DNA of 64,000 nucleotides from Methylobacillus gramineus (GTDB lineage Bacteria; Pseudomonadota; Gammaproteobacteria; Burkholderiales; Methylophilaceae). A program made the translations under genes and the position numbers. The stretch lies in the NCBI RefSeq assembly GCF_020532675.1, contig NZ_JAJAVE010000001.1, forward strand, positions 1,922,001-1,986,000. The letters are read 5' to 3'. Positions 18,477 through 28,972 of this stretch are shown one piece after another. The notes under the pieces were generated by a model, which ran no database searches, was not told the DNA's origin, and saw only the letters and a list, made by a program, of their open reading frames with translations. Position 1 is the first letter of the stretch. Every line of letters begins with the position of its first letter.

Positions 18477-19388
18477 CTACAGGCCTTCCGTGCTGTACTG
18501 CACCGTCAACACATGGGTTTCGCCCGGCGCTACCGTCACTGCATTGTCCCTGACATTGGAAGACTCGACACAGACCATCTGCCGCCAGCCATAATGACTG
18601 CCCAGATCCCCGATCTCCGCTGCCTTGCGCTCCCATGGCGTCCACACCACGGTGGAACTGCTGCCGGATTTCTCGATAATGATCTTGCGCCTCAGGCCCG
18701 GGTCTTCCAGCACGCAGGTAGACTCGGTATGCAGATAAACGCGATCCACTTCATCACTAAAACTGATATCACCAAACTGGCGCTTGAGCGCGTAATCCTC
18801 AACCTTGTCTTCATACTCGGCATGATCCAGGCCTGTGATTTTCACGACTTCGATATCACTAACCTGGAAGTAGGTATGCAGCGCCTCGCCAATCACAAAC
18901 GGCACATCGCCATTATTGGTGGTGGACAGTGCCATCTTCAGTACCGGGCCGATATTGATCGTCAGTGTCAGGTCACATAAATAGGGCCACTGTTTCTCCA
19001 CCTGCCGACTTTCGGCCAAGCGCATGACCACGCTGGTGGTATTGTTGTCTTCCGGCTTTGCATCAACCACTTCCCATGGCACCACGCGGGCAAACCCATG
19101 GGGACATAGCGTTTCATCTGTCGGATGTGGGCCGAACCAGGGCCAACATACAGGAACACCACCACGAATTGAACGCCCGGAAACAAATCTCGCCTGATCG
19201 GACAACCACAGCACCGGGGCTTCTGCATGGCGCGGATTCCACTGCATGACATGTCCACCCTGCAAAGCAACTTTGGCAGTAGCATGCGGATTTTCAATAT
19301 CTAGTGTCACCAGGCCATTCAGATCGGATGAGAATTGTATTTTATGCCCGACCCCGTACCGGGCATTCAATTCGTGTATTGATTGCAT
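18477..19388 (-). CDS. D-hexose-6-phosphate mutarotase (YeaD-like aldose epimerase)
   Basis: 303 residues of the galactose mutarotase-like fold. Visible blocks are LQGGHVMQWNP, RGGVPVCWPWFGPHP, HGFAR and ALHTYFQVSD with the catalytic His, plus a conserved Glu near the C-terminus, as in the YeaD group acting on glucose-6-phosphate anomers. It is cytoplasmic. In methylotrophs with the ribulose monophosphate cycle, fast interconversion of hexose phosphates is useful, but that link is inference. The stop lies about 90 bases from the cytochrome c start on the same strand. Confidence 0.9.
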   Translation of the reverse strand: MQSIHELNARYGVGHKIQFSSDLNGLVTLDIENPHATAKVALQGGHVMQWNPRHAEAPVLWLSDQARFVSGRSIRGGVPVCWPWFGPHPTDETLCPHGFARVVPWEVVDAKPEDNNTTSVVMRLAESRQVEKQWPYLCDLTLTINIGPVLKMALSTTNNGDVPFVIGEALHTYFQVSDIEVVKITGLDHAEYEDKVEDYALKRQFGDISFSDEVDRVYLHTESTCVLEDPGLRRKIIIEKSGSSSTVVWTPWERKAAEIGDLGSHYGWRQMVCVESSNVRDNAVTVAPGETHVLTVQYSTEGL

Positions 19389-19423
19389 AAGCTCTTATTA
19401 ATTAAATTAATGAATTCTTATTA

Positions 19424-21274
19424 TTATTTTTCTATTTGGCTAACGTCACGCACCGCTCCCTTGGCGGCAGATGTACTCATGGCGGCATAGGCACGCAACG
19501 CTGGCGATACCACACGCTGACGGCTCACTGGCTTCCAGGCATTCTTGCCGCGCGCTTCCATGGCAGCACGACGATGCGCCATCACTTCATCAGTGACAGC
19601 CAGATGTATCTTCCGGTTCGGAATATCGATCTCTATGGTGTCATTTTCTTCAACCAGGCCAATAGCACCGCCTTCGGCAGCTTCTGGCGAGGCATGACCA
19701 ATACTGAGGCCGGAAGTACCGCCGGAAAAGCGACCATCAGTCAGCAACGCGCAGTCCTTGCCCAATCCCTTGGACTTGAGATAACTCGTAGGGTAAAGCA
19801 TTTCCTGCATGCCTGGACCACCGCGTGGACCTTCATAGCGAATAATCACAATATCCCCTGCGACAATCTTGTCAGCAAGAATGGCTTCAACCGCGTCATC
19901 CTGGCTTTCAAAAATCCGTGCACGCCCGGTGAACTTGAGGATGCTGTCATCCACTCCCGCAGTTTTGACGATGCAGCCGTCCTGCGCAATGTTGCCATAG
20001 AGTACCGCCAGGCCACCATCCTGGGAGTACGCATGCGCCTTGTCACGGATGCAGCCTTCTGCGCGGTCTGTATCAAGATCAGGCCACAGCATGGACTGGC
20101 TGAATGCAATCGTCGTTGAAATACCGCCAGGCGCCGCGCGGAAAAACTTCTTCACATCTTCATCTTCCGTCGTCGTAATGTCCCATTTATCCAACGCTGC
20201 ACCCAGCGACGGGCTATGCACTGTCGGGCTGTCTCGATGAATCAGGCCCGCACGACTTAGCTCACTCAATATGCCCATCACGCCGCCGGCACGGTGCACG
20301 TCTTCCATATGGTACTTGGCGGTAGCGGGTGCCACTTTACATACACAAGGCACACCGCGGGAAATACGGTCTATATCCGCCATGGTGAAATCCACCTCGG
20401 CTTCATGCGCAGCAGCCAGCAGGTGCAATACCGTATTGGTAGAGCCTCCCATGGCCACATCCAGGCTCATGGCATTCTCGAATGCATGCAGGTTGGCAAT
20501 ATTGCGTGGCAGCACGCTTTCATCATCCTGCTCGTAATAACGCTTGGTGATTTCAACGATCAAGCGGCCAGCCTTGAGGAACAGCTCTTTGCGCGCCGCA
20601 TGAGTAGCCAGTGTGGAGCCATTCCCTGGGAGACTCAGCCCCAAGGCTTCCGTCAGGCAGTTCATGGAGTTGGCGGTAAACATACCGGAACATGAGCCGC
20701 AAGTCGGGCAGGCAGAGCGTTCAATCGCGTCGGACTCTTCATCGGAGACATTGCTATCCGCAGCAGCCACCATGGCATCGACCAAATCCAGCTTGTGCAT
20801 AGTACCTTGCCAGTTCACCTTGCCAGCCTCCATCGGGCCGCCTGAAACAAAGACCACAGGAATATTGAGTCGTAAAGCCGCCATCAACATGCCAGGGGTA
20901 ATCTTGTCACAGTTGGAGATACATACAAGCGCATCCGCACAGTGCGCATTCACCATGTATTCCACACTGTCGGCAATCAGGTCACGGCTAGGCAAGCTAT
21001 AGAGCATGCCGCTATGGCCCATGGCAATCCCGTCATCGACGGCAATCGTGTTGAATTCCTTGGCGACACCACCGGCACGTTCAATTTCACGGGCCACCAT
21101 CTGCCCTAAATCCTTTAAATGCACGTGTCCAGGCACAAACTGGGTGAAGGAGTTGGAGATGGCGATGATTGGCTTGCTGAAATCATCGTCCTTCATCCCG
21201 GTAGCGCGCCAGAGCGCACGTGCGCCTGCCATATTGCGGCCGTGGGTGGAGGTTCTGGAACGATATTGCGGCAT
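19424..21274 (-). CDS. ilvD: Dihydroxy-acid dehydratase
   Basis: 616 residues, the same length as E. coli IlvD. Fe-S cluster cysteines appear in SNCDKITPG and [18 protein letters not shown], with conserved [15 protein letters not shown] and [15 protein letters not shown] segments. It dehydrates 2,3-dihydroxy-isovalerate and -3-methylvalerate in valine, isoleucine and leucine synthesis. It is divergent from lgt with only 60 bases between starts, so the two promoters must overlap; a TATAAT at 21294-21299 faces lgt. Confidence 0.98.
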   Translation of the reverse strand: MPQYRSRTSTHGRNMAGARALWRATGMKDDDFSKPIIAISNSFTQFVPGHVHLKDLGQMVAREIERAGGVAKEFNTIAVDDGIAMGHSGMLYSLPSRDLIADSVEYMVNAHCADALVCISNCDKITPGMLMAALRLNIPVVFVSGGPMEAGKVNWQGTMHKLDLVDAMVAAADSNVSDEESDAIERSACPTCGSCSGMFTANSMNCLTEALGLSLPGNGSTLATHAARKELFLKAGRLIVEITKRYYEQDDESVLPRNIANLHAFENAMSLDVAMGGSTNTVLHLLAAAHEAEVDFTMADIDRISRGVPCVCKVAPATAKYHMEDVHRAGGVMGILSELSRAGLIHRDSPTVHSPSLGAALDKWDITTTEDEDVKKFFRAAPGGISTTIAFSQSMLWPDLDTDRAEGCIRDKAHAYSQDGGLAVLYGNIAQDGCIVKTAGVDDSILKFTGRARIFESQDDAVEAILADKIVAGDIVIIRYEGPRGGPGMQEMLYPTSYLKSKGLGKDCALLTDGRFSGGTSGLSIGHASPEAAEGGAIGLVEENDTIEIDIPNRKIHLAVTDEVMAHRRAAMEARGKNAWKPVSRQRVVSPALRAYAAMSTSAAKGAVRDVSQIEK

Positions 21275-21334
21275 AAAAACCCTAAACTAAACGTATAATT
21301 ACTGGATTTTACTCCAATCCAAGAGCCAATCCCA

Positions 21335-22129
21335 ATGCTTGTTCATCCGCAATTTGATCCGGTCGCTATTCACCTGGGGCCTTTCGGCATTCACTGGTAC
21401 GGCCTGATGTACCTCACCGGCTTCCTGGCATTCCTCTGGCTGGGCCGCTGGCGCATTGCTCACCAGAACTGGTGGGGCTGGTCTCCCAAGATGCTGGATG
21501 ACGCATTATTCTACGGTGCATTGGGCGTGATCCTGGGTGGCAGGGTGGGCTATGCCTTGTTCTACCAGCATGAATACTACTTGGAGCACCCGCTTGAAAT
21601 CCTGTTCCTCTGGCAGGGAGGCATGTCCTTCCACGGCGGCTTCATCGGCGTATTAGTCGCCATGTTGATCTTTGCCAGACAACGCCAGCTCACTTTTTTT
21701 GGCATCATGGATTTTGTAGCACCACTAGTCCCGGTCGGCCTGGGAGCAGGCCGCATGGGCAACTTCATCAACGGTGAATTATGGGGCCGCCCCAGCGAGC
21801 TGCCTTGGGCCATGGTGTTCCCGCAGATAGACAATATCGCGCGTCACCCTTCCCAGCTCTACGAATTCCTGCTCGAAGGCATCGTATTGTTCATATTACT
21901 CTGGTGGTATTCCAGCAAACCACGTGCAAGGGGTACAGTTTCTGCACTGTTCCTGATCGGCTATGGCAGTTTCCGTTTCCTTGTCGAGTTTACACGCCAG
22001 CCTGACGACTTCCTGGGCCTGCTCTCGCTAGGTCTGAGCATGGGCCAATGGCTGAGTTTACCTATGATGATTGCCGGAATCTGGCTGTTTATCAGTAGCC
22101 AGCGCAAACATTCCCCCAGCCGCGCGTAA
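21335..22129 (+). CDS. lgt: Prolipoprotein diacylglyceryl transferase
   Basis: 264 residues with about seven membrane helices. The conserved lgt signature is present ([17 protein letters not shown]), along with [11 protein letters not shown] near the N-terminus and the [11 protein letters not shown] segment near the end. It transfers diacylglycerol from phosphatidylglycerol to the lipobox cysteine of prolipoproteins at the inner membrane. About 215 bases of non-coding DNA follow, containing an imperfect dyad (TACATCC near 22162 with GGGTGTA near 22190) of unknown role. Confidence 0.98.
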   Translation: MLVHPQFDPVAIHLGPFGIHWYGLMYLTGFLAFLWLGRWRIAHQNWWGWSPKMLDDALFYGALGVILGGRVGYALFYQHEYYLEHPLEILFLWQGGMSFHGGFIGVLVAMLIFARQRQLTFFGIMDFVAPLVPVGLGAGRMGNFINGELWGRPSELPWAMVFPQIDNIARHPSQLYEFLLEGIVLFILLWWYSSKPRARGTVSALFLIGYGSFRFLVEFTRQPDDFLGLLSLGLSMGQWLSLPMMIAGIWLFISSQRKHSPSRA

Positions 22130-22345
22130 ATCAGCCTGATACCTCACCATTAAAATCACGGTACATCCCCATTAAATTTGGGTGTACACGATGGTTAACT
22201 TCCAAACTGTACTCTAAAAATACCTTCACTTCTGTATCTGGTTTACCCCCGCCCCAGCCCTTACCATTTGCTTTAATCGCTATTTGTCTTTTACCGGCTG
22301 CTCGTCTACTCACACAGCGCCGATTACTCAGGATTCACAAGCACA

Positions 22346-24670
22346 ATGTCGGAACAACAAGGCTCGATCAAACCCTATCACCATCCCGCTGCAGGCTGGG
22401 GCGCCATCAAGCAGGTGGCAGCCCAACTTGCGCTGCAGAAGATTCCGGTCAAGGGCATCCTCACCCTGCTATCGCAGAATCAGCCAGATGGTTTTGACTG
22501 CCCAGGCTGTGCCTGGCCAGACAAGGAACACACATCGACATTTGAGTTTTGCGAGAACGGTGTCAAGGCGGTTGCAGCAGAAGCGACGGCCAAGCGCGTA
22601 CCTCCCTCCTTCTTTGCCAAGCACACCGTCACTGAACTCATGGAGTGGAGCGATTTTGCGCTGGAAGGTGAAGGCCGCCTGACCCACCCCATGCGTTACA
22701 ACCCTGTGACCGATAAATATGAAGAAGTGACCTGGGATCAGGCATTTGATTTGGTCGCCAAGCATCTGAATGCTCTGGATCATCCAGACCAGGCTGCGTT
22801 CTATACCTCAGGCCGCGCCAGCAACGAGGCAGCGTTTCTTTACCAGTTGTTTGGTCGCGAATTCGGCACCAACAATTTCCCGGATTGCTCCAACCTTTGT
22901 CATGAATCCACCAGCATGGCATTGCCACCGACTGTCGGCATAGGCAAAGGCTCGGTCACCCTGCATGATTTCGAACACGCCGATACACTGCTGATCTTTG
23001 GTCAGAATCCCGCCACCAACCACCCCCGCATGCTGGGTGAACTGCGTGAAGCCGCCAAGCGCGGCGCACGCATTGTGGCAATCAACCCACTGAAGGAACG
23101 CGGCCTGGAACGCTTTGCCGATCCACAAAGCCCGTTCGACATGTTGTCATTCAAGGGCTCCAAGATCAGCGATATGTTCATCCAGCCCAAGCTGGGTGGT
23201 GATTTGGCCCTAATCAAGGGCATGATCAAGTTTGTGATTCAATGGGATGATGAAGCGATCAAGAATGGCACTGCTCGTGTGGTCGATCTAGAGTTTATCC
23301 AGCAACACACCAATGGTTTTGAACAGATTGCCGAAGATGCACGCCAGGAAAGCTGGGATGCCATCACTGAAGAATCCGGTGTTTCACTGGAACAGATTGA
23401 GCAAATCTCGCGCATTTATGTCGCTGGCAACCGCGTCATATCCACCTGGGGCATGGGCATCACCCAGCACAAGCATGGGGTTGCCACCATCAAGACCCTG
23501 GTTAACCTGATGCTGTTACGCGGCAATATAGGCAAGGAAGGCGCAGGCCTCTGCCCGGTACGTGGTCACAGCAATGTGCAAGGTAATCGTACCGTAGGCA
23601 TTTATGAAAAAATGCCCGAGAAGTTCCTCTCCAGCCTGGAGCAGGTATTCGACATCAAAGTACCAAAAGCCCATGGCTATGATGCAGTCGCCGCCATTCA
23701 GGCCATGATAGACGGCAAGGTAAAGGTGTTTTTTGGCCTGGGAGGCAACTTCTCCATTGCCACGCCCGACACTGACCGTACCTGGGATGGCCTACGCAGC
23801 TGCACGCTCACTGCCCATGTCACCACCAAGCTCAACCGCAGCCACCTAGTACACGGCACTGAAGCACTGATCCTGCCTTGCTTGGGACGTACCGAGATCG
23901 ACACCCAGGAAACCGGCCCCCAAGGCGTGACCGTGGAAGATTCCATGAGCATGGTGCATATCTCGTATGGCATGAACAAGCCTGCTTCCATGCACCTGCT
24001 GTCAGAGCCTGCCATCGTCGCCCGCCTGGCACATGCCACACTCAAGCACAGCAAGACACCTTGGCTGGAATACATCAAGGATTACAGCAAGATCCGTGAG
24101 GTGATTGAGCAGACCATGCCGGAAGCATTCAAGGATTACAACGAACGCATCAAGCATCCAGGCGGCTTCCGCATGCCGGTGCCGTCCAGCCATCGCATCT
24201 GGATCACACCTTCTGGCAAAGCTGAATTCACTGTGCAGGCGATTCCACGCAATTCCCCTATCCACCAGGCACGCGAGAAGTTTGGCGACAAGCTGTTTGT
24301 ACTCATGACTACACGCTCACACGATCAGTACAACACCACGATCTATGGCATGGATGACCGTTATCGCGGTGTGTTCGGCCAGCGTCGCGTAGTGTTCATG
24401 AACCCGGAAGATATCAAGCGTATGGGACTCAAGGCAGGTGACTGGGTCAACCTGGTCAGCGTCTGGCAGGATGACATTACCCGTCGGGCCGATAACTTCC
24501 TGATAGTGTCTTATGACATTCCCCAGGGCTGCCTCAGTGCTTACTACCCTGAAACCAATAACCTGGTACCGCTGGAAAGTGTGGCTGATGACTCCCATAC
24601 ACCAACATCGAAATCGATCCCGGTGATTATCGAGAAAGCGGCAGAAAAGCAGGTGTCCCGTGCTGCTTGA
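22346..24670 (+). CDS. fdh4A: FDH4-type formate dehydrogenase alpha subunit (FdhF/YdeP-family molybdopterin oxidoreductase)
   Basis: 774 residues of the molybdopterin oxidoreductase superfamily in the YdeP/FdhF branch: an N-terminal DCPGCAW motif, FCENGVKAV, then SNLCHESTSM, where Cys185 takes the place of the catalytic Sec/Cys of formate dehydrogenases. A molybdopterin dinucleotide-binding domain follows from about residue 640 (LMTTRSHDQYNTT). In Methylorubrum extorquens and methylotrophic betaproteobacteria this type is FDH4A, which supports formate oxidation. The name rests on family resemblance and the small downstream partner; there is no NAD-binding or ferredoxin subunit beside it, so the electron acceptor is open. 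Confidence 0.85.
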   Translation: MSEQQGSIKPYHHPAAGWGAIKQVAAQLALQKIPVKGILTLLSQNQPDGFDCPGCAWPDKEHTSTFEFCENGVKAVAAEATAKRVPPSFFAKHTVTELMEWSDFALEGEGRLTHPMRYNPVTDKYEEVTWDQAFDLVAKHLNALDHPDQAAFYTSGRASNEAAFLYQLFGREFGTNNFPDCSNLCHESTSMALPPTVGIGKGSVTLHDFEHADTLLIFGQNPATNHPRMLGELREAAKRGARIVAINPLKERGLERFADPQSPFDMLSFKGSKISDMFIQPKLGGDLALIKGMIKFVIQWDDEAIKNGTARVVDLEFIQQHTNGFEQIAEDARQESWDAITEESGVSLEQIEQISRIYVAGNRVISTWGMGITQHKHGVATIKTLVNLMLLRGNIGKEGAGLCPVRGHSNVQGNRTVGIYEKMPEKFLSSLEQVFDIKVPKAHGYDAVAAIQAMIDGKVKVFFGLGGNFSIATPDTDRTWDGLRSCTLTAHVTTKLNRSHLVHGTEALILPCLGRTEIDTQETGPQGVTVEDSMSMVHISYGMNKPASMHLLSEPAIVARLAHATLKHSKTPWLEYIKDYSKIREVIEQTMPEAFKDYNERIKHPGGFRMPVPSSHRIWITPSGKAEFTVQAIPRNSPIHQAREKFGDKLFVLMTTRSHDQYNTTIYGMDDRYRGVFGQRRVVFMNPEDIKRMGLKAGDWVNLVSVWQDDITRRADNFLIVSYDIPQGCLSAYYPETNNLVPLESVADDSHTPTSKSIPVIIEKAAEKQVSRAA

Positions 24671-24968
24671 GGATAGCCATTATCAGGAAGCCACTGACTT
24701 CCAGCCTGAAACCAGCGGGCTGGACAGCAGTGCGGTGCTCATGCTCGGCATATTGGAGTTACTGCATGCCGAACATGATCGTGGACGCGCTGTGATGCCA
24801 CTGGCCGCCATCTGCAAACGCCTTGGCTTACGCATGAGCACCTTGCAACGCTTGATGACAGCCCTCACCGAGCAGGAGCTGATCACCATCAGCACCGAGA
24901 AAGAACGCCTGGTAGCAGCATTGACGCCTGGCGGAGAAGAAATTTCCAGCGCATTGCAAGCGCAGTAA
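24660..24968 (+). CDS. Small winged-helix-like protein coupled to FDH4 (Fdh4B candidate)
   Basis: 102 residues, soluble and without cysteines. The centre (MPLAAICKRLGLRMSTLQRLMTALTEQELI) looks like a helix-turn-helix or winged helix. It starts at a GTG that overlaps the end of the formate dehydrogenase gene by 11 bases, so translation is coupled. In FDH4 loci the second gene (fdh4B) encodes a small protein of unknown role, and this is the positional match. It could be an assembly factor or a regulator; the fold suggests DNA binding but does not prove it. Confidence 0.72.
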   Translation: MLLEDSHYQEATDFQPETSGLDSSAVLMLGILELLHAEHDRGRAVMPLAAICKRLGLRMSTLQRLMTALTEQELITISTEKERLVAALTPGGEEISSALQAQ

Positions 24969-25052
24969 GTAAAGGGCAGCCTCCCGCGCCGCATGGTGGC
25001 TGGAGTACAATGGCATTCATTCTTCATTAATGATTGCGATTGTCCGGCCACC

Positions 25053-26486
25053 ATGAAGCTTTACGTCTCATTTGCTGCACGCATCCGTGCGATGATAGAT
25101 GAAGGCGTATTGCGTCCTGGCGATAAAATCTTTTCCGTACGCCAGGCCAGCCAGAAATACTCGCTCAGCATCAGTACGGTCTTACGCGCTTACCTGCTGC
25201 TTGAGCAGGAAGGCGTCATCAGCAGTCATCCGCAATCCGGCTACTATGTGACACCGCGCAAACGCCTGCAGAAGCGCGGATCCCCCCTAGGCAAGGACGT
25301 CAACTTATCCGAGGTCGATGCCAGCAACCTGGTACTCACCACGCTGAAATCAATCCGTGAATTCGGTACTGTACCCTTGGGTTCGCCCTTTCCTGATCCT
25401 CAGCTGTTCCCGCTCAAGAAAATCCACCAATACGAAAAAGCCCTGACCGACGACGAAGGCGAATGGGGCATTTTAAGCGACCTGCCCCCAGGCAATGAAA
25501 TGCTGCGCCAGCAGATTGCCAGGCGCTACCTGGAAAATGGCATGGATATCTCACCCGATGATATCGTGATCACCCACGGTGCCACCGAGGCCATCACCCT
25601 CTGCCTGCAGGCAGTCGCAAAAGCCGGTGACATCATTGCCCTGGAAGCTCCCGGCTATTATGCGCTGGCGCACACAGTGGAACGCATGGGGATGAAGGTC
25701 GCTGAACTACGTACAGATCCACATTCAGGTATTGATCTGGATGCATTGCGTGCCACCATCAACAATGTGCGCATTGCCGCGGTCATTCTCACCACCAACT
25801 TTCAGAATCCACTCGGATTTGTCATGCCGGATGAGAAAAAGCAGGCATTGGTGGAGTTGCTGGCAGAAGAACAGATTCCACTGATTGAGGATGACGTCTA
25901 TCACGAGCTGTATTTCTGCGAACAGGCACCCAAGCCAGCCAAGGCTTTTGATCAATCCGGCCTGGTACTGCATTGCTCTTCTTTTTCCAAATCACTGGCA
26001 CCAGGTTACCGCGTTGGCTGGACCGTGGCTGGGCGTTATCGCCAAGAAGTGGAAAGATTGATGTTCCTCAACAGCCTGTCTTTGCCTTCAGCCCCACAGA
26101 TTGCAATTGCCAAATTCATGCAGCGTGACAGCTACGAGCAGCACCTCAAGCAGTTACGCCATACCTTACGCTCGCAATACGTACTGATTCGCACCGTGAT
26201 AGAAGAAAGCTTTCCGCCAGGTACCCTGCTTTCCGTTCCCAGGGGTGGCTATGTCATCTGGATACAATTACCCAAGGGCATAGACGCATTAAAGCTCTAT
26301 CGGCGAGCCATTGACAACGGCATCACCGTGGCACCTGGCACCATCTTCTCGCGTAAAAAAGACCTTACCAACTATATCCGTCTTAACTTCAGCCATTTGT
26401 GGACTGTTGCCATTGAGCAGGCAGTCAGGGATGTGGGCGCGATGGTAGTGACCTTATGGGATGAGTCGCGCGAAGAACCAGCATGA
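25053..26486 (+). CDS. MocR-family (GntR-aminotransferase) transcriptional regulator
   Basis: 477 residues. A GntR-type winged helix (about 1-75; ARIRAMIDEGVLRPGDKIFSVRQASQKYSLS) is fused to a fold-type I aminotransferase domain (about 100-470). The PLP lysine sits in SFSKSLAPGYRVGW. MocR proteins use a PLP adduct as the signal and often control PLP, amino acid or transporter genes. I use the ATG at 25053 because the protein aligns from MKLYVSFAARI; an upstream open frame begins at 24993. It lies downstream of the FDH4-type pair, but a functional link is not shown. Confidence 0.9.
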   Translation: MKLYVSFAARIRAMIDEGVLRPGDKIFSVRQASQKYSLSISTVLRAYLLLEQEGVISSHPQSGYYVTPRKRLQKRGSPLGKDVNLSEVDASNLVLTTLKSIREFGTVPLGSPFPDPQLFPLKKIHQYEKALTDDEGEWGILSDLPPGNEMLRQQIARRYLENGMDISPDDIVITHGATEAITLCLQAVAKAGDIIALEAPGYYALAHTVERMGMKVAELRTDPHSGIDLDALRATINNVRIAAVILTTNFQNPLGFVMPDEKKQALVELLAEEQIPLIEDDVYHELYFCEQAPKPAKAFDQSGLVLHCSSFSKSLAPGYRVGWTVAGRYRQEVERLMFLNSLSLPSAPQIAIAKFMQRDSYEQHLKQLRHTLRSQYVLIRTVIEESFPPGTLLSVPRGGYVIWIQLPKGIDALKLYRRAIDNGITVAPGTIFSRKKDLTNYIRLNFSHLWTVAIEQAVRDVGAMVVTLWDESREEPA

Positions 26487-26552
26487 AAGACGGCATCTGC
26501 CCATCAGAGAATACCCTGCAGGCTTAATAGATCCCTTTAACCCGCTAATCTA

Positions 26553-26741
26553 TCAGCAGCAACGCTTGACGCCATCCCACTGCTCTTCCTGCCAGGCACG
26601 AAAAAATGCCTCGCGCGACAATGGAGCTGCGGTATGCCCATGACGCGCATACAACCTTAAATAACGTTCGTAGGCATCATCGCCTGACAATCGGCGTAGC
26701 AGCTGCCAGGCTTGTTGCAGGCGCGTTCTGATCCCGGCCAT
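26553..26741 (-). CDS. YbdD/YjiX family small protein
   Basis: 62 residues (MAGIRTRLQQAWQLLRRLSGDDAYERYLRLYARHG), a clear member of the DUF466/YbdD family, with the typical YERYLRHxxxxHPxxP-type centre. Its ATG overlaps the cstA stop (TGATG), the standard cstA-ybdD pairing. In enterobacteria the small protein is needed for, or modulates, CstA/BtsT-type transport. It is probably cytoplasmic and works with the CstA protein encoded just upstream. Confidence 0.9.
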   Translation of the reverse strand: MAGIRTRLQQAWQLLRRLSGDDAYERYLRLYARHGHTAAPLSREAFFRAWQEEQWDGVKRCC

Positions 26742-28810
26742 CAGTGGCGCACCCAGGCCTGGTCCAATTGCGTCATGGTGTGAGGCGTTTCGCTCAATGG
26801 GCGCACAGGTTTGCCTGCCAGATAACGATAACTCACGCGTAGCATGTCAAGTATCACGATCCACAGCACGGCCACAAAGAACAAGGTCAACGCAGCGTCC
26901 AGTTGCTGATTCAGGATGAGCTGCGGGGCAACGGCTACCTTCTCCGGTGGCAGGACACCAGCAGCGAGTTTGTCTGCCATATCATTGGCCGCGGCCAAAA
27001 AACCTACACGTATATCTGGACTGGTAATCTTTTCCCAGGCCGCAGCGCTGGTGATCAACACCAGCCAGGCCAGTGGCAGGCCGGTCACCCATGCATACTT
27101 GAGACGACCAGACTTGATGAGGATGCCAGTGCCCACCGATAACGCAATCGCCGCCAGCATCTGGTTAGAAATACCGAATAGCGGCCACAGAATATTGACG
27201 CCCCCGTTCGGGTCTATCACGCCGATATAAAGAAAGTACCCCCAGCCTGACACCACAATCGCACTGGTCAGCAACACGGATGGATACCAGGAAGTCTGCC
27301 CCATTTTTGGCCAGATATTCCCCAGCATATCCTGCAACATAAAACGACCCACGCGGGTGCCTGCATCCAAAGTGGTCAGGATAAAGATGGCCTCGAACAT
27401 GATGGCAAAGTGGTACCACAGCGCCAACATGCTCTGACCAAACGCGCTGCCAAAAATACTGGCCATCCCCACTGCCAGTGACGGCGCTCCACCTGTCCGG
27501 GCAAACAGGGTGGATTCGCCCATATCCCTTGCCAGGCTTTCCATCTGCTCCACGGTCACCGGGAAACCCCAGGCTGAAATAGTGGCCACAGCATCTGCGG
27601 CCTCCTTACCGACCACCCCAGCCGAGCTGTTAATGGCAAAGAACACGCCAGGATCCAGCACGGTTGCGGCGATCATCGCCATAATCGCCACAAATGATTC
27701 CAGCAACATGGCGCCATAACCAATCATGCGAATATCGCCTTCATTGGCCAGCAATTTGGGGGAGGTGCCGGAAGCAATCAGTGCATGGAATCCAGAAATA
27801 GCTCCACAGGCAATCGTAATAAATACAAAGGGAAATAGCGTGCCACCAAATATCGGGCCAGAGCCATCAATAAACTGCGTCAGCGCAGGCATTTTGACTT
27901 CAGGCTGGAGCAAAATAATGGCAATCGCCAGCAGGGAAATCGTCCCCACTTTCATGAAGGTAGAAAGATAATCGCGCGGTGCGAGCAATAGCCAGACTGG
28001 CATGATGGCCGCAGCAAACCCATAGGCCATCACCCACCAGGCCAGCGTCAGGCCTTCCTGGTCAAATATCACACGCAGGCTGGCATGATGGTCTATCCAG
28101 CCACCAGCAAATACCGAAAACAATAACAGTGCCACGCCCAGCACCGAGGCTTCCAACACACGACCAGGCCGGAAATGACGCATATAGAGGCCGACAATCA
28201 TGGCAATCGGGATGGTCGCCGCCACCGTGGAGGTGGCCCATGGGCTGTGCTTCATGGCGTTGACCACCACCAGGCCCAATACGGCAATTAAAATCACCAT
28301 GATAATGAAGGTACCGATCAGTGCCGCTGCACCTCCAATAGGCCCCAGCTCGTCACGTGCCATTTGGCCCAGGCTGCGTCCGTTGCGACGGGTTGAGAGG
28401 AACAGGGTCACCATATCCTGCACGGCACCTCCAAGTACTGCACCGACCAATATCCACAAGGTGCCAGGCAGATAGCCGAACTGCGCAGCCAGCGTAGGCC
28501 CCACCAACGGACCCGGGCCTGCGATCGCAGCAAAATGATGGCCGAATACAACCCACTTATTGGTGGGGACATAATCACGGCCATTATCCAGACGTTCAGC
28601 CGGAGTCGCCCTGCTGGGGTCTACGACCAGCACTTTCGCCGCAATCCAGGCTGCATAGAAACGATAGGCAATGGCAAAGACACAGACTGCGGCAGCAATG
28701 AACCACAAGGCATTGATGCTTTCACCACGATGCAGCGCAATACCACCAACGGCACCAGCACCAATCACCGCAATCGACAGCCAGACTAGAGAACTCAAGG
28801 TTTTATTCAT
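26741..28810 (-). CDS. cstA: CstA-family peptide/pyruvate transporter
   Basis: 689 residues with many membrane helices. The conserved N-terminal block (NGRDYVPTNKWVVFGHHFAAIAGPGPLVGPTLAAQFG) and the DMVTLF and GTSPKLLANEGDIRMIGYGAMLLESFVA segments identify the CstA/BtsT family. E. coli CstA imports peptides and pyruvate under carbon starvation. The gene is followed directly by ybdD. Two helices at the C-terminus end in a short cytoplasmic tail. The substrate in a methylotroph is unknown; pyruvate is a reasonable guess. Confidence 0.95.
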   Translation of the reverse strand: MNKTLSSLVWLSIAVIGAGAVGGIALHRGESINALWFIAAAVCVFAIAYRFYAAWIAAKVLVVDPSRATPAERLDNGRDYVPTNKWVVFGHHFAAIAGPGPLVGPTLAAQFGYLPGTLWILVGAVLGGAVQDMVTLFLSTRRNGRSLGQMARDELGPIGGAAALIGTFIIMVILIAVLGLVVVNAMKHSPWATSTVAATIPIAMIVGLYMRHFRPGRVLEASVLGVALLLFSVFAGGWIDHHASLRVIFDQEGLTLAWWVMAYGFAAAIMPVWLLLAPRDYLSTFMKVGTISLLAIAIILLQPEVKMPALTQFIDGSGPIFGGTLFPFVFITIACGAISGFHALIASGTSPKLLANEGDIRMIGYGAMLLESFVAIMAMIAATVLDPGVFFAINSSAGVVGKEAADAVATISAWGFPVTVEQMESLARDMGESTLFARTGGAPSLAVGMASIFGSAFGQSMLALWYHFAIMFEAIFILTTLDAGTRVGRFMLQDMLGNIWPKMGQTSWYPSVLLTSAIVVSGWGYFLYIGVIDPNGGVNILWPLFGISNQMLAAIALSVGTGILIKSGRLKYAWVTGLPLAWLVLITSAAAWEKITSPDIRVGFLAAANDMADKLAAGVLPPEKVAVAPQLILNQQLDAALTLFFVAVLWIVILDMLRVSYRYLAGKPVRPLSETPHTMTQLDQAWVRH

Positions 28811-28972
28811 TTGGGTTTATGATGGCAAATCAAGAATGTTCGCAAGTATAAAACTAAAGTGAATGGTATGCTTTAATTGCCCCACTTCGGCAGCGGAACA
28901 ATTATTGCTAGTTACTCCGGTGCAATATCTGTATTTGCATTCAGACCAAATCAATAATAGTGAGAGATAAGC

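Noticed and set aside
22131-22313. 60-residue open frame on the minus strand between lgt and the formate dehydrogenase gene
   Set aside because: No ribosome binding site, no family resemblance and a composition like translated spacer DNA; it overlaps the probable promoter region of the formate dehydrogenase gene.
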